A stretch of DNA of 64,000 nucleotides from Lentisphaerota bacterium. Lineage in GTDB: Bacteria > Verrucomicrobiota > Lentisphaeria > Victivallales > UBA1829. The position numbers and the translations under genes are program-made. The notes below the pieces were generated by a model. That model ran no database searches. It had not been told where the DNA came from and worked only from the letters and a program-made list of their open reading frames with translations. This document shows, piece after piece, positions 44,222-54,013 of this stretch; the first letter of the stretch is position 1, and each line of letters begins with the position of its first letter. The DNA lies in assembly GCA_015061915.1 (NCBI GenBank), contig SUVR01000008.1, positions 1 to 64,000 of the forward strand, in the 5' to 3' direction.

Positions 44222-44335
44222 TCATCCGGGCTGTGGTTTGGCGGTTTAAAAAACTCCATTATTTTTTTATTGTCTGCTGTAAAAATCGAAAAGTTGCGCT
44301 ATATTATATAAAATAATAATTTACAGGCGCGCGAA

Positions 44336-45439
44336 ATGATCGAATTCTTCAAAAATACAAAACTTTTTCAGGATGCCGCAGTGGGACTGTGCGCATTCTT
44401 TTTGACCGTATTCCTTGTGCCGCTGTGCAAACGGCTTGCGTACCGGCTGGATCTGGTGGATCGTCCCAAGTCCGAACAGCACAAACAACACGGCAGGGAA
44501 ACGCCTCTGCTGGGCGGGTTCGCTATGTTCGGCGGCTGGATCCTGACACTTGTCCTTGCGTTTGCATTGATCCGGTTCGTGCCGTGTTTCAGCGGATTCC
44601 TTGAAGGTCAAGCCGATTTTTCCGTTGGAGGCAGGGAGCTGCTGGCGGTGGTCGTGTGCGCGTTCTTCTCCCTGCTGCTGGGTTTTCTGGATGACCGGAA
44701 GCCCATGAAGGCGTCCATAAAGTTCGGCGGACAGTTCCTCATTGCGTTGGCGGTGGTGCTGGCTGGCGGCTTGCGGATCTCCCTCTTTGTTCCGTCCGAA
44801 CTGTTCTCCATCGCCGTGACGGTGCTGTGGATCATGTTCATCTTCAATGCTATCAACTTTTTCGATAACATGGATGGACTTGCTGTCGGTACGGCGGCGA
44901 TCGCTTTTGCCATGTTTCTTTGTGCCTCGCTGTTCAACGGACAGTTTTTTGTCTCTGCCCTGTGTGCCTGTTCTCTGGGCGCGGCGGCGGGGTTCTGGGT
45001 GTTCAACCGCCATCCTGCCCGGATGTTCATGGGGGATGCGGGGAGTCATTTTCTCGGCTTTCTGCTGGCGGTGGTGAGTATCAAGGTTTCCTATTACAAC
45101 CCTGAAATTGCGGGGAGCCGTTTTGCGGTATTGATCCCGTTGATCATTCTTGCGGTGCCGATTTTCGATGCGCTGGCGGTGGTATGGATCCGGATCCGTA
45201 ACGGTAAGCCGTTTTATGTGGGGGATAACAATCATATTTCCCACCGTTTTCTGCATATGGGGTTCAGCAGAGCGGTATCCGTTATGCTGGTACATCTTCT
45301 TGCCCTGACCATCGGGCTTGGAGCTCTTCCGATCCTGTGGGGAGACGGTATGACCTGTGCGCTGCTGCTGGCGCAGAGTGTGGTGTTTCTGACAATATTA
45401 AGTGTGGTGCAATGCGCCGGAAAACAGAAAGAGAATTGA
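44336..45439 (+). CDS. Undecaprenyl-phosphate sugar-1-phosphate transferase (WecA/TagO family)
   Basis: A 367-residue membrane enzyme with about ten helices, which links a UDP-sugar phosphate to the undecaprenyl carrier at the start of surface-polysaccharide synthesis. Family motifs: GFLDDR (about residue 118), NAINFFDNMDGL, RMFMGDAGSHFLG with the catalytic aspartates, and the cytoplasmic loop NNHISHRF that replaces the HIHH motif. GlcNAc is the usual substrate. TATATT (44300-44305) lies 30 bases upstream, but a matching -35 is not clear. It is followed by the EF-hand gene one base later. Confidence 0.9.
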   Translation: MIEFFKNTKLFQDAAVGLCAFFLTVFLVPLCKRLAYRLDLVDRPKSEQHKQHGRETPLLGGFAMFGGWILTLVLAFALIRFVPCFSGFLEGQADFSVGGRELLAVVVCAFFSLLLGFLDDRKPMKASIKFGGQFLIALAVVLAGGLRISLFVPSELFSIAVTVLWIMFIFNAINFFDNMDGLAVGTAAIAFAMFLCASLFNGQFFVSALCACSLGAAAGFWVFNRHPARMFMGDAGSHFLGFLLAVVSIKVSYYNPEIAGSRFAVLIPLIILAVPIFDALAVVWIRIRNGKPFYVGDNNHISHRFLHMGFSRAVSVMLVHLLALTIGLGALPILWGDGMTCALLLAQSVVFLTILSVVQCAGKQKEN

Positions 45440-45440
45440 T

Positions 45441-47828
45441 ATGAGTAAAGCAAAAAAACAGCGTGTACCGTTCCGTCTGATCGGCGGCTCCAGACAAATG
45501 CTGATCGCCAAAGGCGAAGATCTGCGCGTGATCGCCGATATGGATGTGGCGCATTGGGCAATGATCGGAACACAGACCGATTCCCTCGTCTGCAACAAAG
45601 ATTTTCTTGCCGCTATGGATACGGATAAGAACAACCGGATCCGCTGCGATGAAGTGAAAGCCGCACTGAAATGGATTCTTGCCCGTCAAAAAAATCTTTC
45701 CGGTTTTGAACGGAAAAGTGATGCGATCCGTCTTGATGATCTGAATCTGGAAACGGCGGAAGGCAAAACGATGTACGACGCGATCAAAGTTGCGCTTTCC
45801 AATCTCGGCTGCCCCGATGCAAAGGAGATTTCGTTCAGCCAGATCAGCGATCATGAAAAGATCGTTTCTGCAGCTCTGCAGAATGGCGACGGTGTGATCC
45901 CGCCCGGACCTGTGGAAAAAGATGATCCCCTTGCCGCCGATTGCATCCGTAATATCATGAAACTCTCCGGGAGCAAGAAAGATCTTTCGGGCGTGGATGG
46001 GATCGATAAAGATCTGCTGGATAACTTTGAAAAGCTGGCGACCGGCTATCTTGCCTGGACCGCGAAGTATGATGCCGCCCCGGAAAAAATGCTGCCGTAC
46101 GGCGAGAAGACCGGCAATCTCTTCTCTGCAATGAGTGCGATTGCGGAAAAGACCGATTCTTTCTTCCGCAGTGCCGCCACCCTCCGGTTCGGGAATGTTT
46201 CCCGCGGAGCAAGCGATACACTTGCATATGACCCGCTGGCACCGGAAACGGTCAGTACTTTTCTGGAAAAATCCCCTATCGCCAATCCGGCGGAGACTGC
46301 GGAGCTGATGCGCGGCTCTGATACATTGAATCCGTTGTGGCGGGATAAGGTCAATGCTTTCTTTGACGCTCTGGATGCCGCAGAAGGAAACGCAATCGCA
46401 AAACTGGATGTGGATTCCTGGAATGCGCTGAAAGCAAAACTCGCCCCCTATGGAGCGTGGTCCGCCGAAAAAAATACCGGTATATTTGACGGATTCGACC
46501 GTAATGTGCTGCGTTCTTATGCGGAAAAGAATGTTTATGCCACTGTGCGGAAACTGATTGAAAACGATGTGGCAGTCTGCTCCGACCTTGCCAACTGCAA
46601 GGAAGTCCGGAAACTGATCCTTTTCCAGGAATATATGCTGGATTTTCTGAACAACTTTGTGTGTCTGCACAATCTTTTTGATCCGAAGCTGCCTTCTATG
46701 ATCCAGGTTGGTAAACTGGTGATGGACGGGCGTATGTTCACCCTCTGCACGCTGGTTCCGAATCTGGCGGAACACAAGAAAATCGTAATGGAAAGCGATA
46801 TTTGTGTGATGTATGTGGATGTGACCCGCGGTGCAGGCGCAGATACAAAAACAATGAAACTGGCAGTTGCTGTGACATCCGGTCATGTCCGGAATATCTT
46901 TATCGGCAAGAGCGGCGTGTTTTTCTCGGAAGACGGTGCCGTTTGGGATGCAAAGGTCTTTGACTTTGTGAAACAGCCTGTTTCCATTCCCGAAGCGATC
47001 AAGGAACCATTCTACAAATTCTCCGAATTCCTGCAGCGTCAGGCGGATAAACTTTTTGCCACCCGCAGCAAGGCGTATGAAACCAATGTGGCAAACAGCA
47101 TACAGGCAACTGCGACTCCGGGCAAACCGGCACCCGCACCGGTTCCGATCGTTCCCGGCGCACCCGGCGCACCCGGTATGAGTGGTCCCATGATGCTGAT
47201 GAGCGGAGGGATCGGGATCGCGGCGATCGGCAGTGCTTTTGCGTTCATGGCGAAGAGCCTGCAGGGGATCTCCTTTACAACGGTTCTTTCCGTACTGCTG
47301 GGGATCATGCTGATCTTTGGCGGTCCGATCATTCTGATTTCGCTGATCAAACTTTTCAACCGGAATCTCTCCCGTTTCTTTGAGGCGAATGGAAACGCCA
47401 TCAATATGAAAATGCGCCTTTCTCTGAAAATGGGGCGGTTCTTTACTTTTGTGCCGAAAGTGCCGTTCTCTATGATGGTCATGCCGGAATATTTCTGCAA
47501 CACCTTCGCTGAAAAACAGCGTGGTATGAATTTCTGGCTGAAACTGACGATCTGGCTGCTGGTTCTTCTGCTGTTGACCGGCGGGATCATCTACTGGAAG
47601 TTCCCCGGACTGGTGGATAAGATCTTCGGCAATGAGGAGGAACCGGTTTGTGCGGAGAAGGTGGTCTGTAAGGAAGAGAAGGCAGCAGAAAAGAAACCAG
47701 CGCCTTGTGCAGAAAAAACGGATGCGAAACCGGCAGTCAAGCCTGCGGAAAAGCCTGCAGTCAAAACACCCGCACCGGTGTCAGCACCGGTACCGGAAAA
47801 GAAACCTGCTGTGCCTTCGCAAAAATGA
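45441..47828 (+). CDS. Large EF-hand membrane protein, unknown function
   Basis: I do not recognise this 795-residue protein. Residues 51-75 contain one canonical EF-hand loop (DTDKNNRIRCDE), which should bind Ca2+. A long soluble part follows, mostly helical. Then come a Pro/Gly hinge near residue 570, a pair of hydrophobic helices around 590-640, another near 705-725 and a Lys/Pro/Ala-rich tail with repeats of the type KPAVKPAEK. The start at 45441 is chosen over an open frame 13 codons longer; it follows the wecA-type gene after one base. Confidence 0.65.
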   Translation: MSKAKKQRVPFRLIGGSRQMLIAKGEDLRVIADMDVAHWAMIGTQTDSLVCNKDFLAAMDTDKNNRIRCDEVKAALKWILARQKNLSGFERKSDAIRLDDLNLETAEGKTMYDAIKVALSNLGCPDAKEISFSQISDHEKIVSAALQNGDGVIPPGPVEKDDPLAADCIRNIMKLSGSKKDLSGVDGIDKDLLDNFEKLATGYLAWTAKYDAAPEKMLPYGEKTGNLFSAMSAIAEKTDSFFRSAATLRFGNVSRGASDTLAYDPLAPETVSTFLEKSPIANPAETAELMRGSDTLNPLWRDKVNAFFDALDAAEGNAIAKLDVDSWNALKAKLAPYGAWSAEKNTGIFDGFDRNVLRSYAEKNVYATVRKLIENDVAVCSDLANCKEVRKLILFQEYMLDFLNNFVCLHNLFDPKLPSMIQVGKLVMDGRMFTLCTLVPNLAEHKKIVMESDICVMYVDVTRGAGADTKTMKLAVAVTSGHVRNIFIGKSGVFFSEDGAVWDAKVFDFVKQPVSIPEAIKEPFYKFSEFLQRQADKLFATRSKAYETNVANSIQATATPGKPAPAPVPIVPGAPGAPGMSGPMMLMSGGIGIAAIGSAFAFMAKSLQGISFTTVLSVLLGIMLIFGGPIILISLIKLFNRNLSRFFEANGNAINMKMRLSLKMGRFFTFVPKVPFSMMVMPEYFCNTFAEKQRGMNFWLKLTIWLLVLLLLTGGIIYWKFPGLVDKIFGNEEEPVCAEKVVCKEEKAAEKKPAPCAEKTDAKPAVKPAEKPAVKTPAPVSAPVPEKKPAVPSQK

Positions 47829-47856
47829 TTGAAAAAAGCAGATTTTGCGCTATATT
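47829..47856 (+). promoter_or_regulatory. lepA-lepB promoter
   Basis: TTGAAA (47829-47834), 16 bp, TATATT (47851-47856) preceded by GC. The boxes match the 34575 promoter exactly. Confidence 0.7.
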
Positions 47857-47903
47857 ACGCGGGAACAGAAACAAAACGCAACAAAAAGATTATGTGAAAG
47901 ACA

Positions 47904-49712
47904 ATGGCAGATATTAAACGTATCCGGAATTTTTCGATTATTGCTCATATTGACCACGGGAAGTCCACTCTTGCCGACCGTTTGATGGAGGAAACTCACA
48001 CCATCGAGAAACGGGATTTGGTCCATGACCAGCTGCTGGACGCAATGGATCTGGAGCAGGAGCGGGGGATCACGATCAAGTCCCACCCCGTCCGTATGGA
48101 GTATCAGGCGGATAATGGTGAAACATACGAACTGAACCTGATTGACACACCGGGTCACGTGGACTTTGCTTATGAAGTAAGCCGGTCCCTTGCCGCCTGT
48201 GACGGCGCCGTGCTGGTGATCGATGCCACACAAGGTATTCAGGCGCAGACTGTTGCCAACGTGAATATGGCAATGAAACACAATCTGGCGATCATCCCCA
48301 TCATCAATAAGATCGACCTGCCGGCAGCAGATGTGGATATGTGCTGCGAGCAATTGGAAGAAATCCTGGCGATCCCGAAGGAGGAGGCGCTTGCCGTTTC
48401 CGCCAAGACGGGGCAGGGGATCCATGCACTGTTGGAAGCGATTGTGAATGTGGTGCCGCCCCCGGTCAAAAAAGAGGGAAAAGGAACAGCGGCGCTGGTC
48501 TTTGACTCCATTTACGATGCCTACCGGGGCGTGGTGACGTATGTTCGTGTGTTCGAGGGCAGTCTGCGCCGTGGCGACCGTCTGCGCCTCTTCAGCACCG
48601 GTCTGGAAAGCGAAATCAAGGAAGTTGGCGTGTTCAAGCCGGATATGAAGGCAACGGATGTGCTGGAGGCTGGTCAGGTGGGCTATATCATTCCCAACAT
48701 CAAAAGCCCCTCCGATGCGAAAATGGGGGATACCATCACCACGGTGAAAGATCCCTGCAAAGAGCCGCTGCCCGGATTTCAGGAAATCAAACCCATGGTG
48801 TTCAGCGGGATCTATCCCATTGATACGGCGGACTATGAACAGCTCAAGTTCAGTATGGCAAAACTGCAGCTGAACGATGCTGCGTTCGTGTATCAGGCAG
48901 AGACCAGTGCCGCGCTTGGATTCGGGTTCCGCTGCGGATTCCTCGGTCTGCTCCACATGGAGATCATTCAGGAGCGTTTGCGCCGGGAATACAATATGGA
49001 CATCATTGCAACGTATCCCAGCGTGATTTACCACGTTTACTTGAAAGGCGGGGAGATGATCGAAGTGGACAACCCCGTATTTCTGCCCGATCCCAGCGAG
49101 ATCGACCGCATTGAAGAACCGATGATCTCCGCTAAGATCATGGCGCCCTCGGAATATATCGGAGACATCATGAACCTTGTGATGCAGAAGCGGGGACTTT
49201 GCACCAATACGGAAAGTATCGACGGCAAACACATTATGATCACGGCGCGTCTGCCCATGCACGAAATCCTCATCGACTTCCACGATAAACTCAAGTCCAT
49301 TACCCGCGGTTACGGCAGTATGGACTATGAACCGGACGGCTATCAGGCGGAAAAACTGGTGAAACTGGATATCCTTGTGAACGGGGACCCGGTGGATGCC
49401 TTTGCCAGTATCGTCCATACGGATTTTGCCTACAACCGGGGCAGAACGCTGGCGGAACGCCTTGCCGGAGTGATTCCGCAGCAGATGTTCCAGATTGCGA
49501 TCCAGGCTGCCGTCGGCGGGAAAGTCATTGCCCGTGAAACGGTACGCCAGTTGCGGAAAAACGTGCTTGCCAAGTGTTACGGCGGTGATATCACCCGTAA
49601 GCGGAAACTTCTGGAAAAACAGAAGGAAGGCAAGAAGCGGATGAAAGAGATCGGGCGTGTGAATATTCCGCAGGAAGCCTTTATTGAAGTGTTGAAATCC
49701 AACGAAAATTGA
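47904..49712 (+). CDS. lepA: Elongation factor 4 (LepA)
   Basis: A 602-residue translational GTPase that back-translocates stalled ribosomes. The G motifs are AHIDHGKSTL, the switch block RGITIKS, DTPGHVDF and NKIDLP. The LepA-specific C-terminal domain is present and ends with the usual GKKRMKEIGRVNIPQEAF. Full length, no insertions. It heads a unit with lepB, which starts five bases after it. Confidence 0.97.
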   Translation: MADIKRIRNFSIIAHIDHGKSTLADRLMEETHTIEKRDLVHDQLLDAMDLEQERGITIKSHPVRMEYQADNGETYELNLIDTPGHVDFAYEVSRSLAACDGAVLVIDATQGIQAQTVANVNMAMKHNLAIIPIINKIDLPAADVDMCCEQLEEILAIPKEEALAVSAKTGQGIHALLEAIVNVVPPPVKKEGKGTAALVFDSIYDAYRGVVTYVRVFEGSLRRGDRLRLFSTGLESEIKEVGVFKPDMKATDVLEAGQVGYIIPNIKSPSDAKMGDTITTVKDPCKEPLPGFQEIKPMVFSGIYPIDTADYEQLKFSMAKLQLNDAAFVYQAETSAALGFGFRCGFLGLLHMEIIQERLRREYNMDIIATYPSVIYHVYLKGGEMIEVDNPVFLPDPSEIDRIEEPMISAKIMAPSEYIGDIMNLVMQKRGLCTNTESIDGKHIMITARLPMHEILIDFHDKLKSITRGYGSMDYEPDGYQAEKLVKLDILVNGDPVDAFASIVHTDFAYNRGRTLAERLAGVIPQQMFQIAIQAAVGGKVIARETVRQLRKNVLAKCYGGDITRKRKLLEKQKEGKKRMKEIGRVNIPQEAFIEVLKSNEN

Positions 49713-49717
49713 GTTTT

Positions 49718-50782
49718 ATGAATCTGCTTCAATGGTATAAAACACGGAAGAAACGCAAAGCGCATAAAGAACTGGCGGAAACGATCCGCTCTGCCATCCA
49801 TTATGACCGGGACATTCTTGCGCCGGAGCAGGTTGAAAAGTTGGAAAGACTGGCGGAGCAGGCTGCCGATCCAAACGGGAATGTGGAGCAGATCGAGGCG
49901 AAATTTTCCTCTGTGATCGGACACGATAATACCGCACATACGATCTGTTCCGTGCTGGATGTGCTGATCGTTGCGTTGACCGTAGCATTCGGAGTCCGGG
50001 CGCTTTTCCTGCAGCCGTTTCAGATTCCCACCGGCAGTATGCAGCCCACACTGTTCGGGAACCACTATATCGACCGGAATGAGGCAGAGCCTCATCTCGG
50101 ACCGACTGCAAAGATGTATCTGGATGTGTTCGGGAGAGATGTAACGAATCCGAACGGTACGGAAGCGATCCGTTATCTGCGCCCCGGAGAGATCGTTTGC
50201 GATGGCTGGCTGACTTCCGGTGATCACCTTTTTGTGGACCGGGTGAGTCTCCACTTCAAGGACTTTGAGCGCGGTGAGATCTTTATTTTTACAACGGAAG
50301 GACTGAAGTACAAAGGCGCAGCTCTGGAAGGATTTTTCTACATCAAACGTATTGCCGGTATGCCCGGAGATACTCTCAAAATCGTGAACAATGTGCTGTA
50401 TGTCCGTCCTGCCGGAGAAACGCAGTTCAAACCGGTGTATGAAGTTGCACCGCGTATGAAAAAACTTTATTCCGGGAAGGGCGGATACCACGGTCATCTT
50501 CCGGTTGCGGCAGAAGATTGGGGGGTATTGAAAGAAGGTGTGGAATACAAGGTGCCGGAGGATCATTATTTTGCTTTGGGAGACAACTCCAACAACAGTC
50601 TGGACAGCCGTTACTGGGGACCTGTTCCCCGCCGGAATGTGATCGGGCGTGCGCTCAACGTGTTCTGGCCTGTTTCCCGCCGCTGGGGGCTGATCGATAC
50701 ACTGGATCCGCTGGATGTGCCTACCGGCAGCCCGCGAAGGGATCTTCCTGGCAGTCAAATGCCTTCCATGCGTCTGCAGTAA
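49718..50782 (+). CDS. lepB: Signal peptidase I
   Basis: A 354-residue membrane peptidase that removes signal peptides. One membrane helix lies near residues 85-105. The catalytic serine is S107 in PTGSMQPT, the general base is K210 in FYIKRIAGMPGD, and the GDNSNNSLDSRYWG box is complete. An N-terminal cytoplasmic stretch of 80 residues and a 40-residue segment after the serine box are longer than in minimal members. There is no clear ribosome site, so it may depend on lepA translation. The last 62 bases overlap the end of the convergent AraC gene. Confidence 0.92.
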   Translation: MNLLQWYKTRKKRKAHKELAETIRSAIHYDRDILAPEQVEKLERLAEQAADPNGNVEQIEAKFSSVIGHDNTAHTICSVLDVLIVALTVAFGVRALFLQPFQIPTGSMQPTLFGNHYIDRNEAEPHLGPTAKMYLDVFGRDVTNPNGTEAIRYLRPGEIVCDGWLTSGDHLFVDRVSLHFKDFERGEIFIFTTEGLKYKGAALEGFFYIKRIAGMPGDTLKIVNNVLYVRPAGETQFKPVYEVAPRMKKLYSGKGGYHGHLPVAAEDWGVLKEGVEYKVPEDHYFALGDNSNNSLDSRYWGPVPRRNVIGRALNVFWPVSRRWGLIDTLDPLDVPTGSPRRDLPGSQMPSMRLQ

Positions 50783-51614
50783 GTTTCGGAGCGTCGGAGG
50801 TTTGCTGCCGGAATTCTTTGCGCAGTTCGGAGGGGGTCTTGCCGTAATATTGCAGCAGCAGACTGTTTAAGTGTGTGGCGTTTTTCATCCCTACCGAGAA
50901 CGCGATTTCCTTCAGGGAAAGATCGGTCCGGGCAAAGAGGTCCTGGATCTTCTGCAGCCGTTTCCGGATCCGGTATTCTCCGGGCGCGATCCGGTAGCGT
51001 TCCATGAATTTATTGCGCAGGGTATCTCTGCCCACCCCGACGGCTTTGCAGTGGTCCAGAATGGAGATCGCCCAGTTTTCGTCCTGATCCAGACGCTTCT
51101 TCAGCTGTTCCACGGCGTCGTCTTCGCCCCGGGGCGCCTGAAGAAACTGGAGAAAGAGCGATTGCAGAATGATGGATGCTGCCAGTTGATTTGCAGGGAT
51201 CGCACTCAAATGATATTCCCGGATCGTACGGCATTGTGTGCGGAGCGATTCCACTTTCCCGTGTGTCAGTTCCAGATGAAGCGGCATTTCCAGAAGAACT
51301 CCGTCATAATCCAGCGTCAGACAGGATTTTTCCGGATCATAGTTCAGCGCGTCCCAGACGAAACTGATGACCCAGTTTTCCCGGTGGTCGCCGTAAATAT
51401 AATCCGAATGAAAGCCCGGAAAACCGATGCTGAGCGATGGCTTTGCCGGACCGTACATACCATCAAAGGAACTCAACAGTTTTCCGTTGGAATCGTAGTT
51501 GATGGACTTGACCAGACCGCTGATCGTGAGGTTGAGCCGTTTGTGCGGGCAGATACCGTGTCCGTGTTCCGGATGATGATATACCCCCGGGTAGATGATC
51601 TTCGGCAGTTTCAT
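50721..51614 (-). CDS. AraC-family transcriptional regulator
   Basis: A 297-residue regulator. The N-terminal 180 residues form a cupin-like sensing domain with HHPEHGHGI near the start. The C-terminal 100 residues hold the two helix-turn-helix units of AraC/XylS, with DLSLKEIAFSVGMKNATHLNSLLLQYYGKTPSELR in pieces (about residues 240-280). The start at 51614 has GAGGAG upstream and is chosen over a longer open frame. It is divergent from a Gfo/Idh/MocA and a DMT transporter gene and probably controls them. The last 62 bases overlap lepB on the opposite strand. Confidence 0.85.
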   Translation of the reverse strand: MKLPKIIYPGVYHHPEHGHGICPHKRLNLTISGLVKSINYDSNGKLLSSFDGMYGPAKPSLSIGFPGFHSDYIYGDHRENWVISFVWDALNYDPEKSCLTLDYDGVLLEMPLHLELTHGKVESLRTQCRTIREYHLSAIPANQLAASIILQSLFLQFLQAPRGEDDAVEQLKKRLDQDENWAISILDHCKAVGVGRDTLRNKFMERYRIAPGEYRIRKRLQKIQDLFARTDLSLKEIAFSVGMKNATHLNSLLLQYYGKTPSELRKEFRQQTSDAPKLTADAWKAFDCQEDPFAGCR

Positions 51615-51652
51615 TTTTTTGCTCCTCTGCAAAAATATAAGTTTCTCTGCAA

Positions 51653-51680
51653 AATATATAACAAAAACCATTATAATCAA
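51653..51680 (-). promoter_or_regulatory. AraC gene promoter
   Basis: On the minus strand TTGATT (51675-51680), 16 bp, TATATT (51653-51658), in the divergent region ahead of the sugar genes. Confidence 0.6.
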
Positions 51681-51759
51681 GATGCAAAATTGGAAAAGTC
51701 AAGCTAAATTATCTCCAGCGACCCGGAAAAAGTCAAAAAAATCACAAGGAGAAAATGAC

Positions 51760-52992
51760 ATGGGTATCAAAATCGGTCTCGTTGGTCTCGGCAGTTTCGG
51801 CAAGGCGTTCTCGCCGCTTTTTACAGCTCACCCGCTGGTCGATGCGGTGGCTCTCTGTGACGCGGAGGAGGACCGTGTGCAGGATCAGTATGAACGACTC
51901 AAAAGTTCCGGCAAGATCAGTGAAAAAGATCTGACTACCTCCTTCGATGAAATCTGCAAATCGGATTGCGATGCACTTGCCATCATCACCCAGCCGTGGC
52001 TTCACGCCCCCCAGTGTATTCAGGCGATGGAGAGCGGAAAAACGGTCTACTCTGCGGTTCCCGTGATCAGCCTGCCGGATTACGATGAGATTCTGGACTG
52101 GTGCGGAAAAATCATTGAAACTGTACAGAAGACCGGTAAGGAATACATGCTGGGCGAGACCACGTTCTACCGTCCCCAGACCATGTTCTGCAAACGGATG
52201 GCGCAGCAGAACCTCTTTGGTGATTTTGTTTATGCCGAAGCCGAATATGCCCACGACCTGGACAGCTGGTGCTCCCTGCGTGAAGTCAACAAGAGCCGTC
52301 AACAGGGCAAAGTCGGTCAGCAGGCAGCGGCATTTTTGAAAAAATATTATGATCGCGGCTGCAAGACCACGCCTTTCAGCTATCCCACCCACTCGGTTTC
52401 CGGCGTGACGGAAGTCATGCGCAGCAAGGCGAAAAAAGTCGCAGCTGTCGGTTACCGCAACCGGAACAACGACCCGTTCTTCGCCCACTCGGAATTTTCC
52501 AATGTGACCGCCTTCTTCCAGATGGAAAACGGCGCAGCGTTTCGTTGTGCCGAACTGCGGGAGATCTCTGCCAATATCGGACTCCATGACGAAGACTTCC
52601 GGATCTACGGTACCCGGGGCAGCTATGCGTACAACGACTGGCGCAACAACGGCAGAACGGAACCCACGCCCGAGATCAAGCCGAACGTCCAGACGAAAGT
52701 CACGGACGCCGAAATGCGTGATCCCCTGCCGCCGGAAGTGGCATTTGCGTTCAACCGGATGCTGAACGGCGATCAGGTGAAGGAAGGGGACGATTTTGTG
52801 CCTGCCGGTCACGGCGGTTCCCACCCGTACCTCGTTCACGAATTTGTGTCTTCCGTTGCGGAAAACCGCAGACCTGCCATCAGCGCCTGGGATGCCGCCA
52901 TGTATATGGCAATGGGCGCCGCCGCAGACCTCTCCGCTCGTAAAGACGGCGAATGGGTCGATGTGGTCGACTTCGGCAAAACCTGGGATTGA
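51760..52992 (+). CDS. Gfo/Idh/MocA-family oxidoreductase
   Basis: A 410-residue dehydrogenase. GLVGLGSFGKAF (residues 5-16) is the dinucleotide loop. The usual EKP lysine segment reads SGKTVYSAVPVIS, so the canonical EKP triplet is absent, and catalysis may differ. The C-terminal half has the FAFNRML and HGGSHPYLVHEF segments. AAGGAG precedes the ATG at 51760. With the divergent AraC gene and the following DMT transporter it forms a likely sugar-derivative uptake and oxidation cassette. A TAAATT box (51705-51710) may be its -10. Confidence 0.82.
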   Translation: MGIKIGLVGLGSFGKAFSPLFTAHPLVDAVALCDAEEDRVQDQYERLKSSGKISEKDLTTSFDEICKSDCDALAIITQPWLHAPQCIQAMESGKTVYSAVPVISLPDYDEILDWCGKIIETVQKTGKEYMLGETTFYRPQTMFCKRMAQQNLFGDFVYAEAEYAHDLDSWCSLREVNKSRQQGKVGQQAAAFLKKYYDRGCKTTPFSYPTHSVSGVTEVMRSKAKKVAAVGYRNRNNDPFFAHSEFSNVTAFFQMENGAAFRCAELREISANIGLHDEDFRIYGTRGSYAYNDWRNNGRTEPTPEIKPNVQTKVTDAEMRDPLPPEVAFAFNRMLNGDQVKEGDDFVPAGHGGSHPYLVHEFVSSVAENRRPAISAWDAAMYMAMGAAADLSARKDGEWVDVVDFGKTWD

Positions 52993-53009
52993 GAAAGGTC
53001 TGACGCAAC

Positions 53010-53903
53010 ATGGTAACCGGTATTCTGCTTACGCTGTTCATCGGCTTCCTCTGGTCGCTGGTGGGGATCGCATACAAGTTCATTGCAAAAGAAAATTTGA
53101 GCGTCTTTGACATTGCACTGGTCAATGCTTCTCTGACGATCGTGGTGCTTCTTGCGATCCTCGGCTGGAACATCCGTACCGACGGCGCAAGTATGCCGGA
53201 TACCGGTTTCTGCTGGCTCGTGATCGCCGGCGGCTGTATCAATGCTGCCGGCGGTTATGTGCTGCAATGGAGTATGAAATATTGCCGCAGTTCCGTGGCG
53301 TGGGCGATTGGTCAAAGTGCGTTGATCATCCCCTTTTTGAGCATTACGCTGATCTTCAACGAAGCGTGGCTCGCACTGAAAGTTATCGGTACGGTAGTGA
53401 TCATTGGCGGGATGCTGGTTTTGAGCTTCAGTCCGGCAAAGAAAACGCAGGAGATGCCCCGCCCCACCTACGGGATCGTGCTGGCGCTGATTTCCTTTCT
53501 TGTTCTCGGTATCGGGCAGGCGATGCTTTCCGCCACCAGTTATATGCCATTTGAAGACACTGCGGGGTACCGCCCTGTCCTTGCTGCGTTCGGCGGACTC
53601 GCGGCGGTCATCGGCGGTAAGATCGCTGTGAAGGAAAAGGGGTTCCGCATCACGAAAAAGGCACTGTGTGTGATCGTGTTTTATCTGGTGCAGGGGGTGA
53701 TCTCCCAGACCGTTCAGTATCACGCTATGGATGCCCTTAAAGTTGTCGGCATGAACGCCTGCTTTTTCCCCATTGCCATTGGTACCTGCATTGCCTTGTA
53801 CTCAGTCTGGTCCGTGACCGTGTTCAAAGAATCCACCAACCGGTATGTGATCGGCGGTACGGCTGCCATTGTTTGCGGGATCGCAGCTTACTGTTTCTGC
53901 TGA
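53010..53903 (+). CDS. DMT-superfamily transporter (EamA/RhaT-like)
   Basis: A 297-residue inner-membrane protein with ten predicted helices in two repeats, the arrangement of drug/metabolite and sugar transporters of the DMT superfamily. The first repeat begins with FIGFLWSLVGIAYKFIAKEN, and the conserved glycine-rich helix is WAIGQSALIIPFLSITLIFNE in part. It lies 17 bases after the oxidoreductase and most likely imports its substrate or exports the product. Confidence 0.8.
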   Translation: MVTGILLTLFIGFLWSLVGIAYKFIAKENLSVFDIALVNASLTIVVLLAILGWNIRTDGASMPDTGFCWLVIAGGCINAAGGYVLQWSMKYCRSSVAWAIGQSALIIPFLSITLIFNEAWLALKVIGTVVIIGGMLVLSFSPAKKTQEMPRPTYGIVLALISFLVLGIGQAMLSATSYMPFEDTAGYRPVLAAFGGLAAVIGGKIAVKEKGFRITKKALCVIVFYLVQGVISQTVQYHAMDALKVVGMNACFFPIAIGTCIALYSVWSVTVFKESTNRYVIGGTAAIVCGIAAYCFC

Positions 53904-54013
53904 CAGAATACGCTTTTTTGCATCTTTTTTCTTTTTATACTGGAAAAAATGCTGTTCTGTGCTAAAGTATTGTACCATTTTCCGGAAAAATGCTAACACA
54001 GGATCGGCAGAAT

